Source: Myroides oncorhynchi (GTDB lineage: Bacteria > Bacteroidota > Bacteroidia > Flavobacteriales > Flavobacteriaceae). From it: DNA of 64,000 bases. The DNA is taken from NCBI RefSeq assembly GCF_020905415.1, contig NZ_JAJJMP010000001.1, forward strand, positions 3,297,501 through 3,361,500. The letters run 5' to 3'. Of the stretch, positions 41,834 to 51,104 are shown piece after piece; position 1 is the first letter of the stretch; every line of letters starts with the position of its first letter. The notes under the pieces were generated by a model, which did no database searches, was not told where the DNA came from, and was given only the letters and a program-made list of their open reading frames with translations. The position numbers and the translations under genes were made by a program.

Positions 41834-43213
41834 TTAGTATCCGCTATTTTGTGGATTTAAGTTTTTGTTTAGTAGTAATTGACTCTCAGGAATAGGCAAT
41901 AGTTTATGGTAATCTTGCCAATTGGTTTTTGTGGACTTTAGATCATCTAGTCTATCAAATCTTTTAAGGGTAAAGAATCGTTGATTTGATTCAGTAAAAA
42001 ACTCTTTGAAGGATTCATTGAGCAAGGCTTCTTCAAGCTCGTTTTTACTAAGATTTGGTTCAAGAGGAGTTAATCCACGCTTGTTTCTTATTTTGTTTAA
42101 GACTTCAATGGCTTGAATATTTTTTTCTTGTTTGAATAAACTTTCTGCTAAGAAGAAATATGCGTGTTCAATTCTATAGAAAATAGAGCTTTCATCTGTA
42201 TTGTTAGCCTTGTTTTTATACTTAAATGCTCCATAGTAAACTTGATTGTCTATTGAGATTTCATTAATCCAGTTAGCACGTCTTAAGTCTTCTGGTTCAA
42301 ATAAGTCAATCAGTTTACTACTTAGAGCCGTTGTAGCTGTTGATAGAGCCGTGAAAATATAAAGATTGGCCTCTGGAGTAATTGTTGTGTTTTGTTCTAA
42401 ACTAAATTGCCAAATTGTACTTTTAGCTATTTTTTTAAATGTTTGAGACAAATCAACTTCTATTTGATATTGACTGTTGTTAATTACGTTTTGGCTATAA
42501 ATCTCTGCCTGATCATTTCTTTGTTGAAGCAAATAATTTTCAGCTAGTAGTAATTCAGCAACAGATTTATTTACATAGAATCGGTTTGGATCTCTATAGG
42601 TATCAGAAAGTAAATCTATAGCCAATAAGAGGTCTTTTTCTATTAATAGTAAAACTTCGTAAGTAGGAATTTTATTCAGTGATGTATTATAGCTATAATC
42701 GATGGAAGTTGTGTAAGGAAGATCTCCAAAGAGTTGAAGTAGATTTTGGTAATGTAATGCTCTTAAGGTATATGCTTCTCCTAGAAACTGATTTTTGATT
42801 GATGCATCAATGTAAGTTGATTCACTTAACTTGTTTATAAAAAGGTTAATACCATAAATGTTTTTATAAGCAGTATTCCACCAATTAATGATTATATTAT
42901 CATTAGGAAGGATGTTATTTTGATGAAAATACTCTGCTGAACTGCCAAGATAATTTAATTCATCAGTGTAAAGGCTCATTCTATAGTTTATACCAGAGGA
43001 GTTCTTTGAAAAGAAAGGATTATTGCGAATATTAATGTAAATAGCGTTTAAAGCAGATTTTGTGGTATTTACATCTTTGTAAACATCTTCTTGATTCATC
43101 CTATCATTAGGAAGATCAACTTCAATTAAACTCTCGCATGAGTAAAGAAAGATTGCAATAAAAAATAAAACAATTGATTTAATTGGCGTTTTTATGTTAT
43201 TTGATATTTTCAT
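41834..43213 (-). CDS. SusD/RagB family nutrient-binding outer membrane lipoprotein
   Basis: The 459-residue protein has a lipobox (FLYSCESL, Cys near residue 26), the SusD start LPNDRMNQEDVYKDVNTTKSALNAIY and TPR-like helices (LGEAYTLRALHYQNLLQLFGDLPY). The C-terminal part is typical (IRNKRGL, EFFTESNQRFFTLKRF). It caps the SusC transporter and captures the substrate at the cell surface. It lies 11 bases downstream of the SusC gene. Confidence 0.94.
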   Translation of the reverse strand: MKISNNIKTPIKSIVLFFIAIFLYSCESLIEVDLPNDRMNQEDVYKDVNTTKSALNAIYINIRNNPFFSKNSSGINYRMSLYTDELNYLGSSAEYFHQNNILPNDNIIINWWNTAYKNIYGINLFINKLSESTYIDASIKNQFLGEAYTLRALHYQNLLQLFGDLPYTTSIDYSYNTSLNKIPTYEVLLLIEKDLLLAIDLLSDTYRDPNRFYVNKSVAELLLAENYLLQQRNDQAEIYSQNVINNSQYQIEVDLSQTFKKIAKSTIWQFSLEQNTTITPEANLYIFTALSTATTALSSKLIDLFEPEDLRRANWINEISIDNQVYYGAFKYKNKANNTDESSIFYRIEHAYFFLAESLFKQEKNIQAIEVLNKIRNKRGLTPLEPNLSKNELEEALLNESFKEFFTESNQRFFTLKRFDRLDDLKSTKTNWQDYHKLLPIPESQLLLNKNLNPQNSGY

Positions 43214-43224
43214 AATTGTAAGAA

Positions 43225-46200
43225 TTAGAATATTAGTTGCATACCGAATGAATAGGTACGAAGGGGAGGTAGGTATCCAGAAGTCGTAAATTCGGGGTCC
43301 ATTCCTTTAAAGGAAGTAATTGTCCACAAGTTTTGCCCTTGTACATAAAGTCTTAAAGATTCAATTTTGGATTTTGGTATTTTTAGGCTATAAGCAAATG
43401 ATAAGTTTTTCAAACGGATGTAAGAAGCATCACTGATCGTTGCATCACTCTCTGTGTATGGGTATTCATTACTAGCTGCAATTGCATCATTAAAAGAAGC
43501 ACCTATATAGGTTGCATTTGGATTATCAGGTCTCCATCTATTTATAAAGTCAACAGGAAGATTGATAATTGCAGCTCCTGGTATTATATGATTTTTGTTG
43601 AAGTTGTAGTTTTCTTGTTTTTTGAAGTAAAACAAAAAGTCTAAGGTAAAATTCTTGTAAGAGATTGTATTTTGCAATCCTCCATAGAATTGTGGATTTA
43701 AACTTTTAACTAGCATTTTATCGTTGATGTCTATTTTTCCATCATTGTTATAATCTGTAAATTCATATAATCCCGTTTCAGGATTTAATCCATTGTATTG
43801 GTAGAGTTTGACAATGTTTAAAGGCTCTCCAACTACGTAGTAACTACTTTGTGTTCCCTCTTCTAATCCAGGATAAGAAACGAGTTTGTTTTTGGGAAAA
43901 GATATATTAAAATTGGTCGTCCATTTCCAGGTATTACTTTTTAGATTATCGGTATTTAGTGTAAATTCCCATCCTTTATTATCCACAACCGCAGCAGAGT
44001 TAGTAACAATTGAATTAAACCCTGTTGTACTTGGGAGAGTAAGACCAATTAACTGATCCGTTGAACGGTTGTTGTAAAAAGCTACGGTGGTATTGATTCT
44101 ACTCTTTAGAAAGCTTAGTTCTAGAGCAGTCTCAAATTTTGTTGTTTTTTCCCATTTATAGTTTGGATTGTATAAAGAGGTAGGGTTCAATCCTGTTTCA
44201 TTATTATATTGATTAGAAACGATTGAATAGGTATCTAAATAAGCATAATCACCAATATTATCACTACCAGTTACTCCGTAACTTGTGCGAAGTTTTCCAA
44301 AAGACAACCATGGGAGATTTTCCATAAAAGATTCTTGAGAAAACAACCAAGCTGCACCAATTGCACCAAAGTTTCCAAATTTATTTTCTTTAGCGAATCT
44401 ACTTGATCCATCACGTCTTGCTGTTAGATTTAAAATATACTTGTTATCATACATATAGTTTAACCTTGTAAATAAAGCAACGTATTTATATTCTGCATTT
44501 GTGGTACTTCCAATGACTTTTTGTTTTGCCGCACCAATGTTCTTAATCAAGGCATCTGATGAAAAACCTACACCTCTAATAAAGGTTCCAGAAGTTGTTG
44601 TTGTTTGGTAAGTAGCACCAACTAAAATATCAAATGAGTGTTTACCTATTTCTTTTAAGTATTGTAATTGAGGCTCTACTATAAAGGATTTAAAGTTGTT
44701 GTTAGATTTACTGGTATTTGATTTCTCACTAGTATAATTTAATGCAGGATTGTACATAGTATGAGGTACTATTTTCCATTCTTCGAAATCTGTTTTAGTC
44801 ATTCCTGCATTTGTTTTAAAAAACAAATTAGGTAATAGCTTATAAGAGAGATTTGTATTAAGAATGAGCGATTGTGTATTATTCTCATAGCTTTGTTTAA
44901 GCTGTGCGAGAGGATTATTAAAACTACCATTCTCCCAATTAAGGTTACCTTGTTTATCATATAGGGAAGGAGCATTAGGAGCAAGATTTATTGCTTGTTG
45001 TGTTATATCTACTGTAGGTAAATTATTACTTTGCTCTGAATAGCTTGTTGAGGTATTAATCTGTAGTTTATTGTTTTTGCTTTTGTGATTGAAGTTAATT
45101 AGAGCTGAACTTCTTTTATAACCTTTATCCGTTGGAAAAACAGTAGTGTTTTCATTTTTAGAAAGATTAATATTATAACTTGTGTATTCATTTCCTCCTT
45201 GAATTCCCAAGGCTATACTTTGATCAATGGCAGTATCACCAATTAATTCTTTTTGCCAATTGGTATAACGATTTTTATCCCATGTTCCATTTATATCATG
45301 AGCATTCACTGGGTAAGTAGTGATACCACTATTTTTAAAAGCTTCTTCACGCATTTGAATATACTGCTGAGTATTCATCATATCGAGGAATTTAGCTACT
45401 TTGCTAAACCCAATAGAGGATGAAAAAGTAAATCTTGTTTTGTCTGATTTACCTTTTTTAGTTGTTATTAATACAACCCCGTTAGCTCCACGTGAACCGT
45501 ATATAGCTGTAGCATCTGCATCTTTTAATATTTCAATACTTTCAATGTCAGAAGGATTAATTGAGTTTAATGGTGATATTCCATTTTCAAACATTTGTAC
45601 ACCTAAGTTTCCATTTGCTTTACCCAAAGCATTTGATAAGAAAGGTACTCCATCAACAATATACATAGGTGCGTTTCTTGCAGAGATAATAGAAGTATCT
45701 AAAAAGTTACGTCCTCGGATTTCTATATTCATTCCTCCTCCAGCAACTCCTGAATTTTGTGTAATATCTACACCAGCTATTCTACCTTGAATTGCCTGAA
45801 GTGGATTTACCACGGGCTGAAACTCGATATCTTTAGCAGTAACACGAGCAATACTTCCTGTGCGCTCACGATCTTTAACGCTATAATATCCTGCATTGAC
45901 TACAATTTCATCAAGGGTACTATTATCTTCACTAAGCGTAATATTAAGTGAACTGCCACCAGAGTAAACCATAGACTGATCTTTATAACCCATCATCGAA
46001 AAGGTAATCTTATCACCAGAGGTAATATAGATGGTATATTTTCCATCTAAATCAGTTGTAACTACTGTAGTCCCAACTGTTACTATAACACCTCCAAGAG
46101 CACCAAAGGAATCTTTTACTGTTCCTGAGAGTTTTATAGTTGGTTTTTGTTTTGTATCTTGTAACAACTCAGATACACTAAAAAACAAATGTTTATCATT

Positions 46201-46296
46201 TGATACGGCATAAATTGGACAGCTCATTAAACTAACTAAAAAGATTAGCAGTATAGTCTTCCTGCAACCAAAAAAGGTTAAAAATTGAGTTTTCAT
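43225..46296 (-). CDS. SusC/RagA family TonB-linked outer membrane transporter
   Basis: The 1023-residue protein starts at ATG 46296 (MKTQFLTFFG), which gives a proper signal peptide; a longer frame to 46368 adds a non-signal extension. A carboxypeptidase-like domain (SGTVKDSFGALGG, residues about 55-135) is followed by the TonB plug (QAIQGRIAGVDITQNSG, the SusC motif, and YGSRGANGVVLITTKKGK) and a 22-strand barrel ending in aromatic FGMQLIF. No N-terminal signalling domain is seen. Substrate is unknown; the S9 peptidase suggests peptides. Confidence 0.94.
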   Translation of the reverse strand: MKTQFLTFFGCRKTILLIFLVSLMSCPIYAVSNDKHLFFSVSELLQDTKQKPTIKLSGTVKDSFGALGGVIVTVGTTVVTTDLDGKYTIYITSGDKITFSMMGYKDQSMVYSGGSSLNITLSEDNSTLDEIVVNAGYYSVKDRERTGSIARVTAKDIEFQPVVNPLQAIQGRIAGVDITQNSGVAGGGMNIEIRGRNFLDTSIISARNAPMYIVDGVPFLSNALGKANGNLGVQMFENGISPLNSINPSDIESIEILKDADATAIYGSRGANGVVLITTKKGKSDKTRFTFSSSIGFSKVAKFLDMMNTQQYIQMREEAFKNSGITTYPVNAHDINGTWDKNRYTNWQKELIGDTAIDQSIALGIQGGNEYTSYNINLSKNENTTVFPTDKGYKRSSALINFNHKSKNNKLQINTSTSYSEQSNNLPTVDITQQAINLAPNAPSLYDKQGNLNWENGSFNNPLAQLKQSYENNTQSLILNTNLSYKLLPNLFFKTNAGMTKTDFEEWKIVPHTMYNPALNYTSEKSNTSKSNNNFKSFIVEPQLQYLKEIGKHSFDILVGATYQTTTTSGTFIRGVGFSSDALIKNIGAAKQKVIGSTTNAEYKYVALFTRLNYMYDNKYILNLTARRDGSSRFAKENKFGNFGAIGAAWLFSQESFMENLPWLSFGKLRTSYGVTGSDNIGDYAYLDTYSIVSNQYNNETGLNPTSLYNPNYKWEKTTKFETALELSFLKSRINTTVAFYNNRSTDQLIGLTLPSTTGFNSIVTNSAAVVDNKGWEFTLNTDNLKSNTWKWTTNFNISFPKNKLVSYPGLEEGTQSSYYVVGEPLNIVKLYQYNGLNPETGLYEFTDYNNDGKIDINDKMLVKSLNPQFYGGLQNTISYKNFTLDFLFYFKKQENYNFNKNHIIPGAAIINLPVDFINRWRPDNPNATYIGASFNDAIAASNEYPYTESDATISDASYIRLKNLSFAYSLKIPKSKIESLRLYVQGQNLWTITSFKGMDPEFTTSGYLPPLRTYSFGMQLIF

Positions 46297-46420
46297 AATG
46301 TTTATAATTGATTTTGATATAAATGCTTTTAAATCATTAAGATTCTTATTGCCGTAGTACTTAAACAAGCCCTATATCAAAAGGTTAGTTAATTGGTAAT
46401 ATTTAATTCATACATATTTT

Positions 46421-46486
46421 ATAAAAACTATCCCCAAGCTCTAAAGCACGTCTCCCAAAATGCAAACTAGAGCAAAGGGATAGTCA
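46421..46486 (-). terminator. hairpin with T-tail upstream of susC, candidate attenuator or terminator
   Basis: ACTATCCC (46426-46433) pairs with GGGATAGT (46476-46483), and inside it GCTCTA (46437-46442) with TAGAGC (46467-46472). On the minus strand the stem is followed by TTTTTATAAAA. It lies about 130 bases before the SusC start. It may end a transcript from the 46500-47400 region or regulate read-through into the SusC operon. Confidence 0.5.
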
Positions 46487-47464
46487 TGGACTTATAGCAC
46501 GACTTAAAATCCCTTTAAGCCATCCTATTTCTTTGTTTTGTTTAAATGCTCACTAAGGATTAAGCCTACATTAACCAACCTAGGCTATAGCCCTACAGCG
46601 AGCGGTTTTCTCCATAATTAATAGTTTTAAAGTGTGATTAATAAATAGCACAGTAGGAGAGACTTATTTCATAGCATTTTTCCTTACTAACTAATCAATA
46701 ATCAATATTGCCTAAGCTTATTATCTGTGAATTAAAGGCAATAGTTATCCTGTACGCATCTAAAAACTGTTTTTAGACCTAGCGCAAAATGTGTTATAAC
46801 TCTAACTAAATAGGTAATAGGGTAGCCATCTAACATTAAAAGAGTTAATGTCAAATCAATCTACATCGATAAGATTTAGTTAAACTAAAGTTTAATCATA
46901 GGCTAAATGTGAGTTTAGTTACTACTTGTTTGTTGTTTAATAAAATGTAATAATTGAAAAAATCTCGAATAGAACATTCGATAAGTCCATTAAGGATAGA
47001 TAAGGTATTGCAAGCATTCATTAATACAATGAACACTAAACAAATCCACCTTTGTTTTAAAACCTCTATATACCTAATTGGGAGACGGTATGAATAAAGG
47101 TTGCAGTATGTTTTAAGTATAGAGTAGGTCATAAAAAACATTAAACTCTAATACTTTAATTCTCTTGGATAGTCCAGCACAAAGTACTGAACTATCTCAT
47201 TTTGTCACCTTTTACTCAAATTAAGTTGTGCTTTACGGTTTTCCTCTTGGAAAACATGAAGAAAGGATTTACTTTTAGAGTGCGAATCAAAAAAGAAAAA
47301 AACAATCTTACTTAAAATCAAAACTTTAAGTCAAGGTGACTTGTGAATGAATTAAGGAATCACTTCCTTTTTTCATCCCTTTTGTTATATGAGAACAATT
47401 TAATTTCAAAACTCTAATCTAATAACAACTCTTTTCTTCTAAGAATCGCATTAGCGAAGTATTA
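46484..47464. other. gene-poor region between the susC operon and the structured RNA
   Basis: About 1 kb shows no convincing gene. The best frame (46896-47141, minus, 81 codons) has no recognisable family. Small hairpins are present, for example CTTAAA/TTTAAG near 46500, AGCCTA/TAGGCT near 46564-46585, ATTGCCT/AGGCAAT near 46707-46743 and CTAAAAAC/GTTTTTAG near 46760. The region may carry regulatory RNA for susC, or be decayed DNA. Confidence 0.4.
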
Positions 47465-47762
47465 AAATAAAAAATCGCTCACATAAATTATATGAACGAT
47501 GTTTTATAGTATGATAAATAGAACCTTGTATAAAAGCAAGGAGCGGCTCACACTTTTAATTCGTAGGACGACCAAGTCCAACAATATAAATATTGTTTTG
47601 CCATTAAAAGTATACGTGAGTACCGCCCCAGTGCAGTTACAAAAGTATAAAACTTTTTTGCATGGAGCGACATCACGATTCTCTCATTGGCTTATTTGGT
47701 CGTTTACGAAATGAGAAACATCGTTAATTATGTCTTTATAAAAGACGTAATAGTAATTTTGA
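47465..47762 (-). ncRNA. structured RNA of about 290 nt of unknown class
   Basis: A perfect 10-bp closing stem (AACGATGTTT 47495-47504 with AAACATCGTT 47716-47725) holds several helices. CTCATT 47682-47687 pairs with AATGAG 47710-47715. TGCA 47632-47635 pairs with TGCA 47659-47662, with AAAAGT/ACTTTT inside. A long composite stem pairs GCGG, CTCAC and CTTTTAA (47543-47559) with TTAAAAG, GTGAG and CCGC (47604-47626), with two hairpins on its end. CCTTG 47524-47528 pairs with CAAGG 47537-47541. On the minus strand a terminator follows (TCATATAA/TTATGTGA, then ATTTTTT). A -7 box TATATTTG precedes it. No protein frame fits. Confidence 0.65.
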
Positions 47763-47767
47763 TTAAA

Positions 47768-47775
47768 CAAATATA
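47768..47775 (-). promoter_or_regulatory. -7 box of the structured RNA
   Basis: On the minus strand this reads TATATTTG, an exact TAnnTTTG match, a few bases before the predicted RNA start. A good -33 TTG is not evident, so the promoter is only partly supported. Confidence 0.5.
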
Positions 47776-47813
47776 GTAAAAATTTGCTTTTGGTACGAAC
47801 TTTTTTAAATAAT

Positions 47814-48224
47814 ATGGCAAGAAAAGATAAATCAGAAATTAAATTAAATAATAGAATTAAGGAAGTTCTTCAAGAAGAGAAAGTTTCGTCTATTTTAGTT
47901 GGATTATGGGCAGATGTAAATAAAGCAACCGTGAGTGCGTGGAACAGTAATACTTCTCAACCAACAAGTAGTAATCTTGATTTAATTGGCGAATTATTTG
48001 AAATAGATAATAGAATGTTATTTGAATCTAATCATCGAAAAAAAACAGGATTAGCTAAAGCTTTACAGATCGAATTAAATAGATTGATTAAACATGAGGG
48101 AATTTCTGTTTATATAGAGGTTATAGATGAAAAAACAGGTAAGAAAGTTAAAAGAAATAATAAGTTGTTGGTAGATGCGCTTCATCAGTTTGCTAAAGAC
48201 TATAAGAACAAGTTTAATATTTAA
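47814..48224 (+). CDS. XRE family helix-turn-helix regulator
   Basis: The 136-residue protein starts at ATG 47814 (MARKDKSEIK). An in-frame TTG at 47784 is less likely. It has a Cro/C1-type helix-turn-helix (LVGLWADVNKATVSAWNSNTSQPTSSNLDLIGELFEI in two segments, residues about 22-60) and a C-terminal part with VYIEVIDEKTGKKV of unknown role. It heads an operon with OLD nuclease and UvrD-like genes, 11 bases before the former. It likely controls them and perhaps the divergent RNA. Confidence 0.82.
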   Translation: MARKDKSEIKLNNRIKEVLQEEKVSSILVGLWADVNKATVSAWNSNTSQPTSSNLDLIGELFEIDNRMLFESNHRKKTGLAKALQIELNRLIKHEGISVYIEVIDEKTGKKVKRNNKLLVDALHQFAKDYKNKFNI

Positions 48225-48235
48225 GTTTTATATTA

Positions 48236-49852
48236 ATGAGTATTATAACTAAAATTAAAATTAAAAACTTTAAAAGTTTTATTGATTTTGAATTAGAACT
48301 TAATAAAGGAATAAATATTATAGTAGGGGATAATGAAGCTGGAAAATCAACAATTTTAGAAGCAATTCATTTATGTTTAACTGGATTTTTTCAAGGAAAA
48401 TTATTGAGAAATGATTTAACTCAGTATATATTTAATAAATCTGTTGAGGAGAACTATCTCAAAAATATTCGAAATGGTATTTCAGAACTACCGCCAACTA
48501 TAGATATCGAGCTTTTCTTGTCAGGAGCAGGAACAGAAAAATTAATAGGAGATGGAAATTCAGAAAAAAGTTCAAATGCATCTATTTTATATAGAATAGA
48601 ATTTGATAATGATTACCAAGATGAATATGATGAAATTATTGGTTCTAGACAACTTCATAATATCCCTATTGAATACTATAAGGTTACTTGGAGAACTGCA
48701 TCTAGAGATACAGTAACTAATAGAAGTATACCATTAAAGTCAGCATTTATAGATTCATCTTCTACTAAATTTAATAATGGTTCTGATGTTTATGTTTCTA
48801 GGATAATAAGAGATGATTTAGAGCCTTCAGAAAAAGCCTCAATATCTCAAGCTTATCGTGAATTAAAGGAAGTTTTCATTAAGCATAGTTCTATTAAGGG
48901 GATTAATGATAAACTTGTTGAAAAAAGTAAAATATCAGAAAAAGACATTCAAATTTCAATTGATTTATCTACTAAAAATGCATGGGAATCAACTCTTATG
49001 ACTTATTTAGATAATATTCCATTTCATTATATTGGTAAAGGAGAGCAGTGTATGATTAAAACAAAATTAGCATTGAGTCATTCTAATATATCGAGTTCAA
49101 ATGTAATTTTAATCGAAGAGCCAGAAAATCATTTGTCGCATACAAAACTTAATGAGTTTATTATGTGTTTACAAAATGAATTAGTAAGTAAGCAATTGAT
49201 TGTGTCAACTCATAGTAGTTTTATTGCTAATAAGTTGGGTTTAGAGAACCTAGTGTTAATTAATGATAAGAAGTCAATGCGCTTAAATGAACTTACTTTG
49301 GAAACCCAAAATTTTTTCAAAAAATTACCAGGTTTTCAAACATTAAGACTAGTTTTAGCTAGAAAGTTAATATTATGTGAAGGGCCTTCAGATGAATTAA
49401 TAATTCAAAGAGCATATCTAGATCAGTATAACAAATTACCTATTCAAGATGGTATAGATGTTATCTCTGTTGGGTTAACATTTAAAAGATTCTTAGATAT
49501 TGCAGATTTAATAAATAAAAAAGTTTGTGTAGTTACTGACAATGATGGTGATTACGTAAATAAAATAGATAAAAAGTATAAAAAATATGAGGGACATGCT
49601 TATATTAAGATATCTGCAGATAAAAGGAATGATTTAAATACTCTTGAGCCTCAGGTTGTTGATTCTAATAAGGAAAAACTAATAGAGTTTACTAGTATTG
49701 TAGGTATTGAATCAAAGAATAATACTGTAGAAGAAATTTCAGAGTATTTAATAAAAAATAAAACTGATTGGGCTTTAAAAGTTTTTGAGTCTGATAAGTG
49801 TATTATCTATCCAAGTTATATTCAAGAAGTAATAAATTGGGCTAATGAATAA
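48236..49852 (+). CDS. OLD family ATP-dependent endonuclease, GajA-like
   Basis: The 538-residue protein has an ABC-type ATPase half with Walker A GDNEAGKSTILEAIH near residue 32, a signature-like region KGEQCMIKTKLALSH and Walker B NVILIEEPENHLSH near residue 297. A C-terminal TOPRIM half follows, with ILCEGPSDELII near residue 380 and VVTDNDGD near 434, carrying the acidic metal-binding residues. This layout matches OLD nucleases such as GajA, which nick phage DNA. It overlaps the UvrD-like gene by 8 bases. Confidence 0.88.
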   Translation: MSIITKIKIKNFKSFIDFELELNKGINIIVGDNEAGKSTILEAIHLCLTGFFQGKLLRNDLTQYIFNKSVEENYLKNIRNGISELPPTIDIELFLSGAGTEKLIGDGNSEKSSNASILYRIEFDNDYQDEYDEIIGSRQLHNIPIEYYKVTWRTASRDTVTNRSIPLKSAFIDSSSTKFNNGSDVYVSRIIRDDLEPSEKASISQAYRELKEVFIKHSSIKGINDKLVEKSKISEKDIQISIDLSTKNAWESTLMTYLDNIPFHYIGKGEQCMIKTKLALSHSNISSSNVILIEEPENHLSHTKLNEFIMCLQNELVSKQLIVSTHSSFIANKLGLENLVLINDKKSMRLNELTLETQNFFKKLPGFQTLRLVLARKLILCEGPSDELIIQRAYLDQYNKLPIQDGIDVISVGLTFKRFLDIADLINKKVCVVTDNDGDYVNKIDKKYKKYEGHAYIKISADKRNDLNTLEPQVVDSNKEKLIEFTSIVGIESKNNTVEEISEYLIKNKTDWALKVFESDKCIIYPSYIQEVINWANE

Positions 49853-50999
49853 GTATATTATTGCAGGAGCTGGAGCAGGTAAAACAACGTATTTAGTTAC
49901 AGAATCCATTAGACAATCAGATAAGAAAATTTTAATTACAACATATACAGAAGCAAATGAAAGAGAGATTAGAAAAAAATTTCTTGAAATTAATAATGGA
50001 GTACCGAAAAATGTTACAATTCAAACTTGGTTTACATTTTTGTTAAAAGAATGGGTAAAACCTTTTCAAGGAACATTTAATAGTCTTTTATTTGATTATG
50101 ATATTAAAGGAATGATTTTAGTTAATTCGATGTCCGGAATTAAAAATACATTTATTAATCAATATGGAAAAAAAATAGAGATACAATACGCAGAAGATAC
50201 TGAGTTTTTAAAACATTATTTTTCTAAAAAAGGAAAAATTTATTCTGATAAGATAGCTAAGTTTTCATATAATGTCGACAGTCAGTGTGGTTCTGTAATA
50301 ACAAGTAGATTGAAAAGTTTTTATGATAAAATATATATTGATGAAGTACAAGATCTTGCGGGTTATGATTTAGAATTGATTAAATTGCTTCTAAAGTCAA
50401 AAATAGAAATAGAATTAGTAGGAGATCCTAGACAAGTTACTTACTTAACACATAATCCTAAGAAAAATCAAAAGTATACAGATGGAAATTTAAAAGGATT
50501 TTTACTTGAAAAATGTAAGAGCCTTATAAAGGATAATATTTATGAAGGACTACTGAATGAATCCCATAGAAATAATCATTTTATTTGTGATTTTGCAAAT
50601 AAGTTATATCCAACATATGAAAAATTAAGACCTTGTAAATGTTGTAATTATAATGAAGTCGAACATCTCGGTGTTTTCTTGATACGAGAAGATGATGTCT
50701 CAAATTATATAGAGAAGTATAATCCTACTCAATTAAAGTGGAGTTCAAGTACCAAAGTAAATGATAACTCAGATTCTCTTAATTTTGGTGAATCTAAAGG
50801 ATTAACTTTTGATAGGGTATTAATTTATCCAACTGAAAACATGAAAGCTTGGATGAAAGATAATAATAAGAAATTAGAATCTTCAACTAGAGCCAAATTT
50901 TATGTTGCAATTACCAGAGCAAGACATTCTGTTGCTATAGTTTTTAATTATGATACCTTAGAAATTTCAGATTGCATCAAGTACTCCGAAATAATTTAG
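49845..50999 (+). CDS. UvrD-like superfamily 1 helicase, GajB-like
   Basis: The 384-residue protein has Walker A IAGAGAGKTTYL near residue 6, Walker B KIYIDEVQDLAGYD near residue 164, motif III-like ELVGDPRQVTY near 194, and C-terminal motifs with ESKGLTFDRVLIY and FYVAITRARHSVAIVF near residue 350. It is shorter than GajB of Bacillus (about 490 residues) and lacks the usual 1B and 2B insertions. With the OLD nuclease it looks like a compact Gabija-type pair. Confidence 0.85.
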   Translation: MNKYIIAGAGAGKTTYLVTESIRQSDKKILITTYTEANEREIRKKFLEINNGVPKNVTIQTWFTFLLKEWVKPFQGTFNSLLFDYDIKGMILVNSMSGIKNTFINQYGKKIEIQYAEDTEFLKHYFSKKGKIYSDKIAKFSYNVDSQCGSVITSRLKSFYDKIYIDEVQDLAGYDLELIKLLLKSKIEIELVGDPRQVTYLTHNPKKNQKYTDGNLKGFLLEKCKSLIKDNIYEGLLNESHRNNHFICDFANKLYPTYEKLRPCKCCNYNEVEHLGVFLIREDDVSNYIEKYNPTQLKWSSSTKVNDNSDSLNFGESKGLTFDRVLIYPTENMKAWMKDNNKKLESSTRAKFYVAITRARHSVAIVFNYDTLEISDCIKYSEII

Positions 51000-51018
51000 A
51001 TAATAAAACACCCATTGG

Positions 51019-51051
51019 CAAAGCTTGGCAGATTTATCTTGCCAAGCTTTG
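51019..51051. terminator. intrinsic terminator after the OLD/UvrD operon
   Basis: CAAAGCTTGGCA pairs with TGCCAAGCTTTG around a 9-base loop and is followed by TTGTTTTGT. It begins 19 bases after the UvrD-like stop. Confidence 0.85.
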
Positions 51052-51104
51052 TTGTTTTGTAATGTTAGCTAACAAATTTAATTAATCCATTAAATTCTAA
51101 CATT

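Noticed and set aside
46440..47095. Long-range inverted repeat (GTCTCCCAA near 46450 and TTGGGAGAC near 47087)
   Set aside because: A 9-10 bp match over about 640 bases is expected by chance in 1.4 kb.
46896..47141. 81-codon frame on the minus strand
   Set aside because: No family features, no promoter or start context, and hydrophobic runs that are common by chance in AT-rich DNA.
47499..47714. 71-codon frame inside the structured RNA
   Set aside because: The frame is explained by the paired RNA region, has no recognisable protein features and lies opposite to the likely transcript.
47465..47762. Retron msr-msd region
   Set aside because: The closing repeats and internal hairpins recall one, but no reverse transcriptase gene lies on either side and no clear branching-guanosine context is seen.
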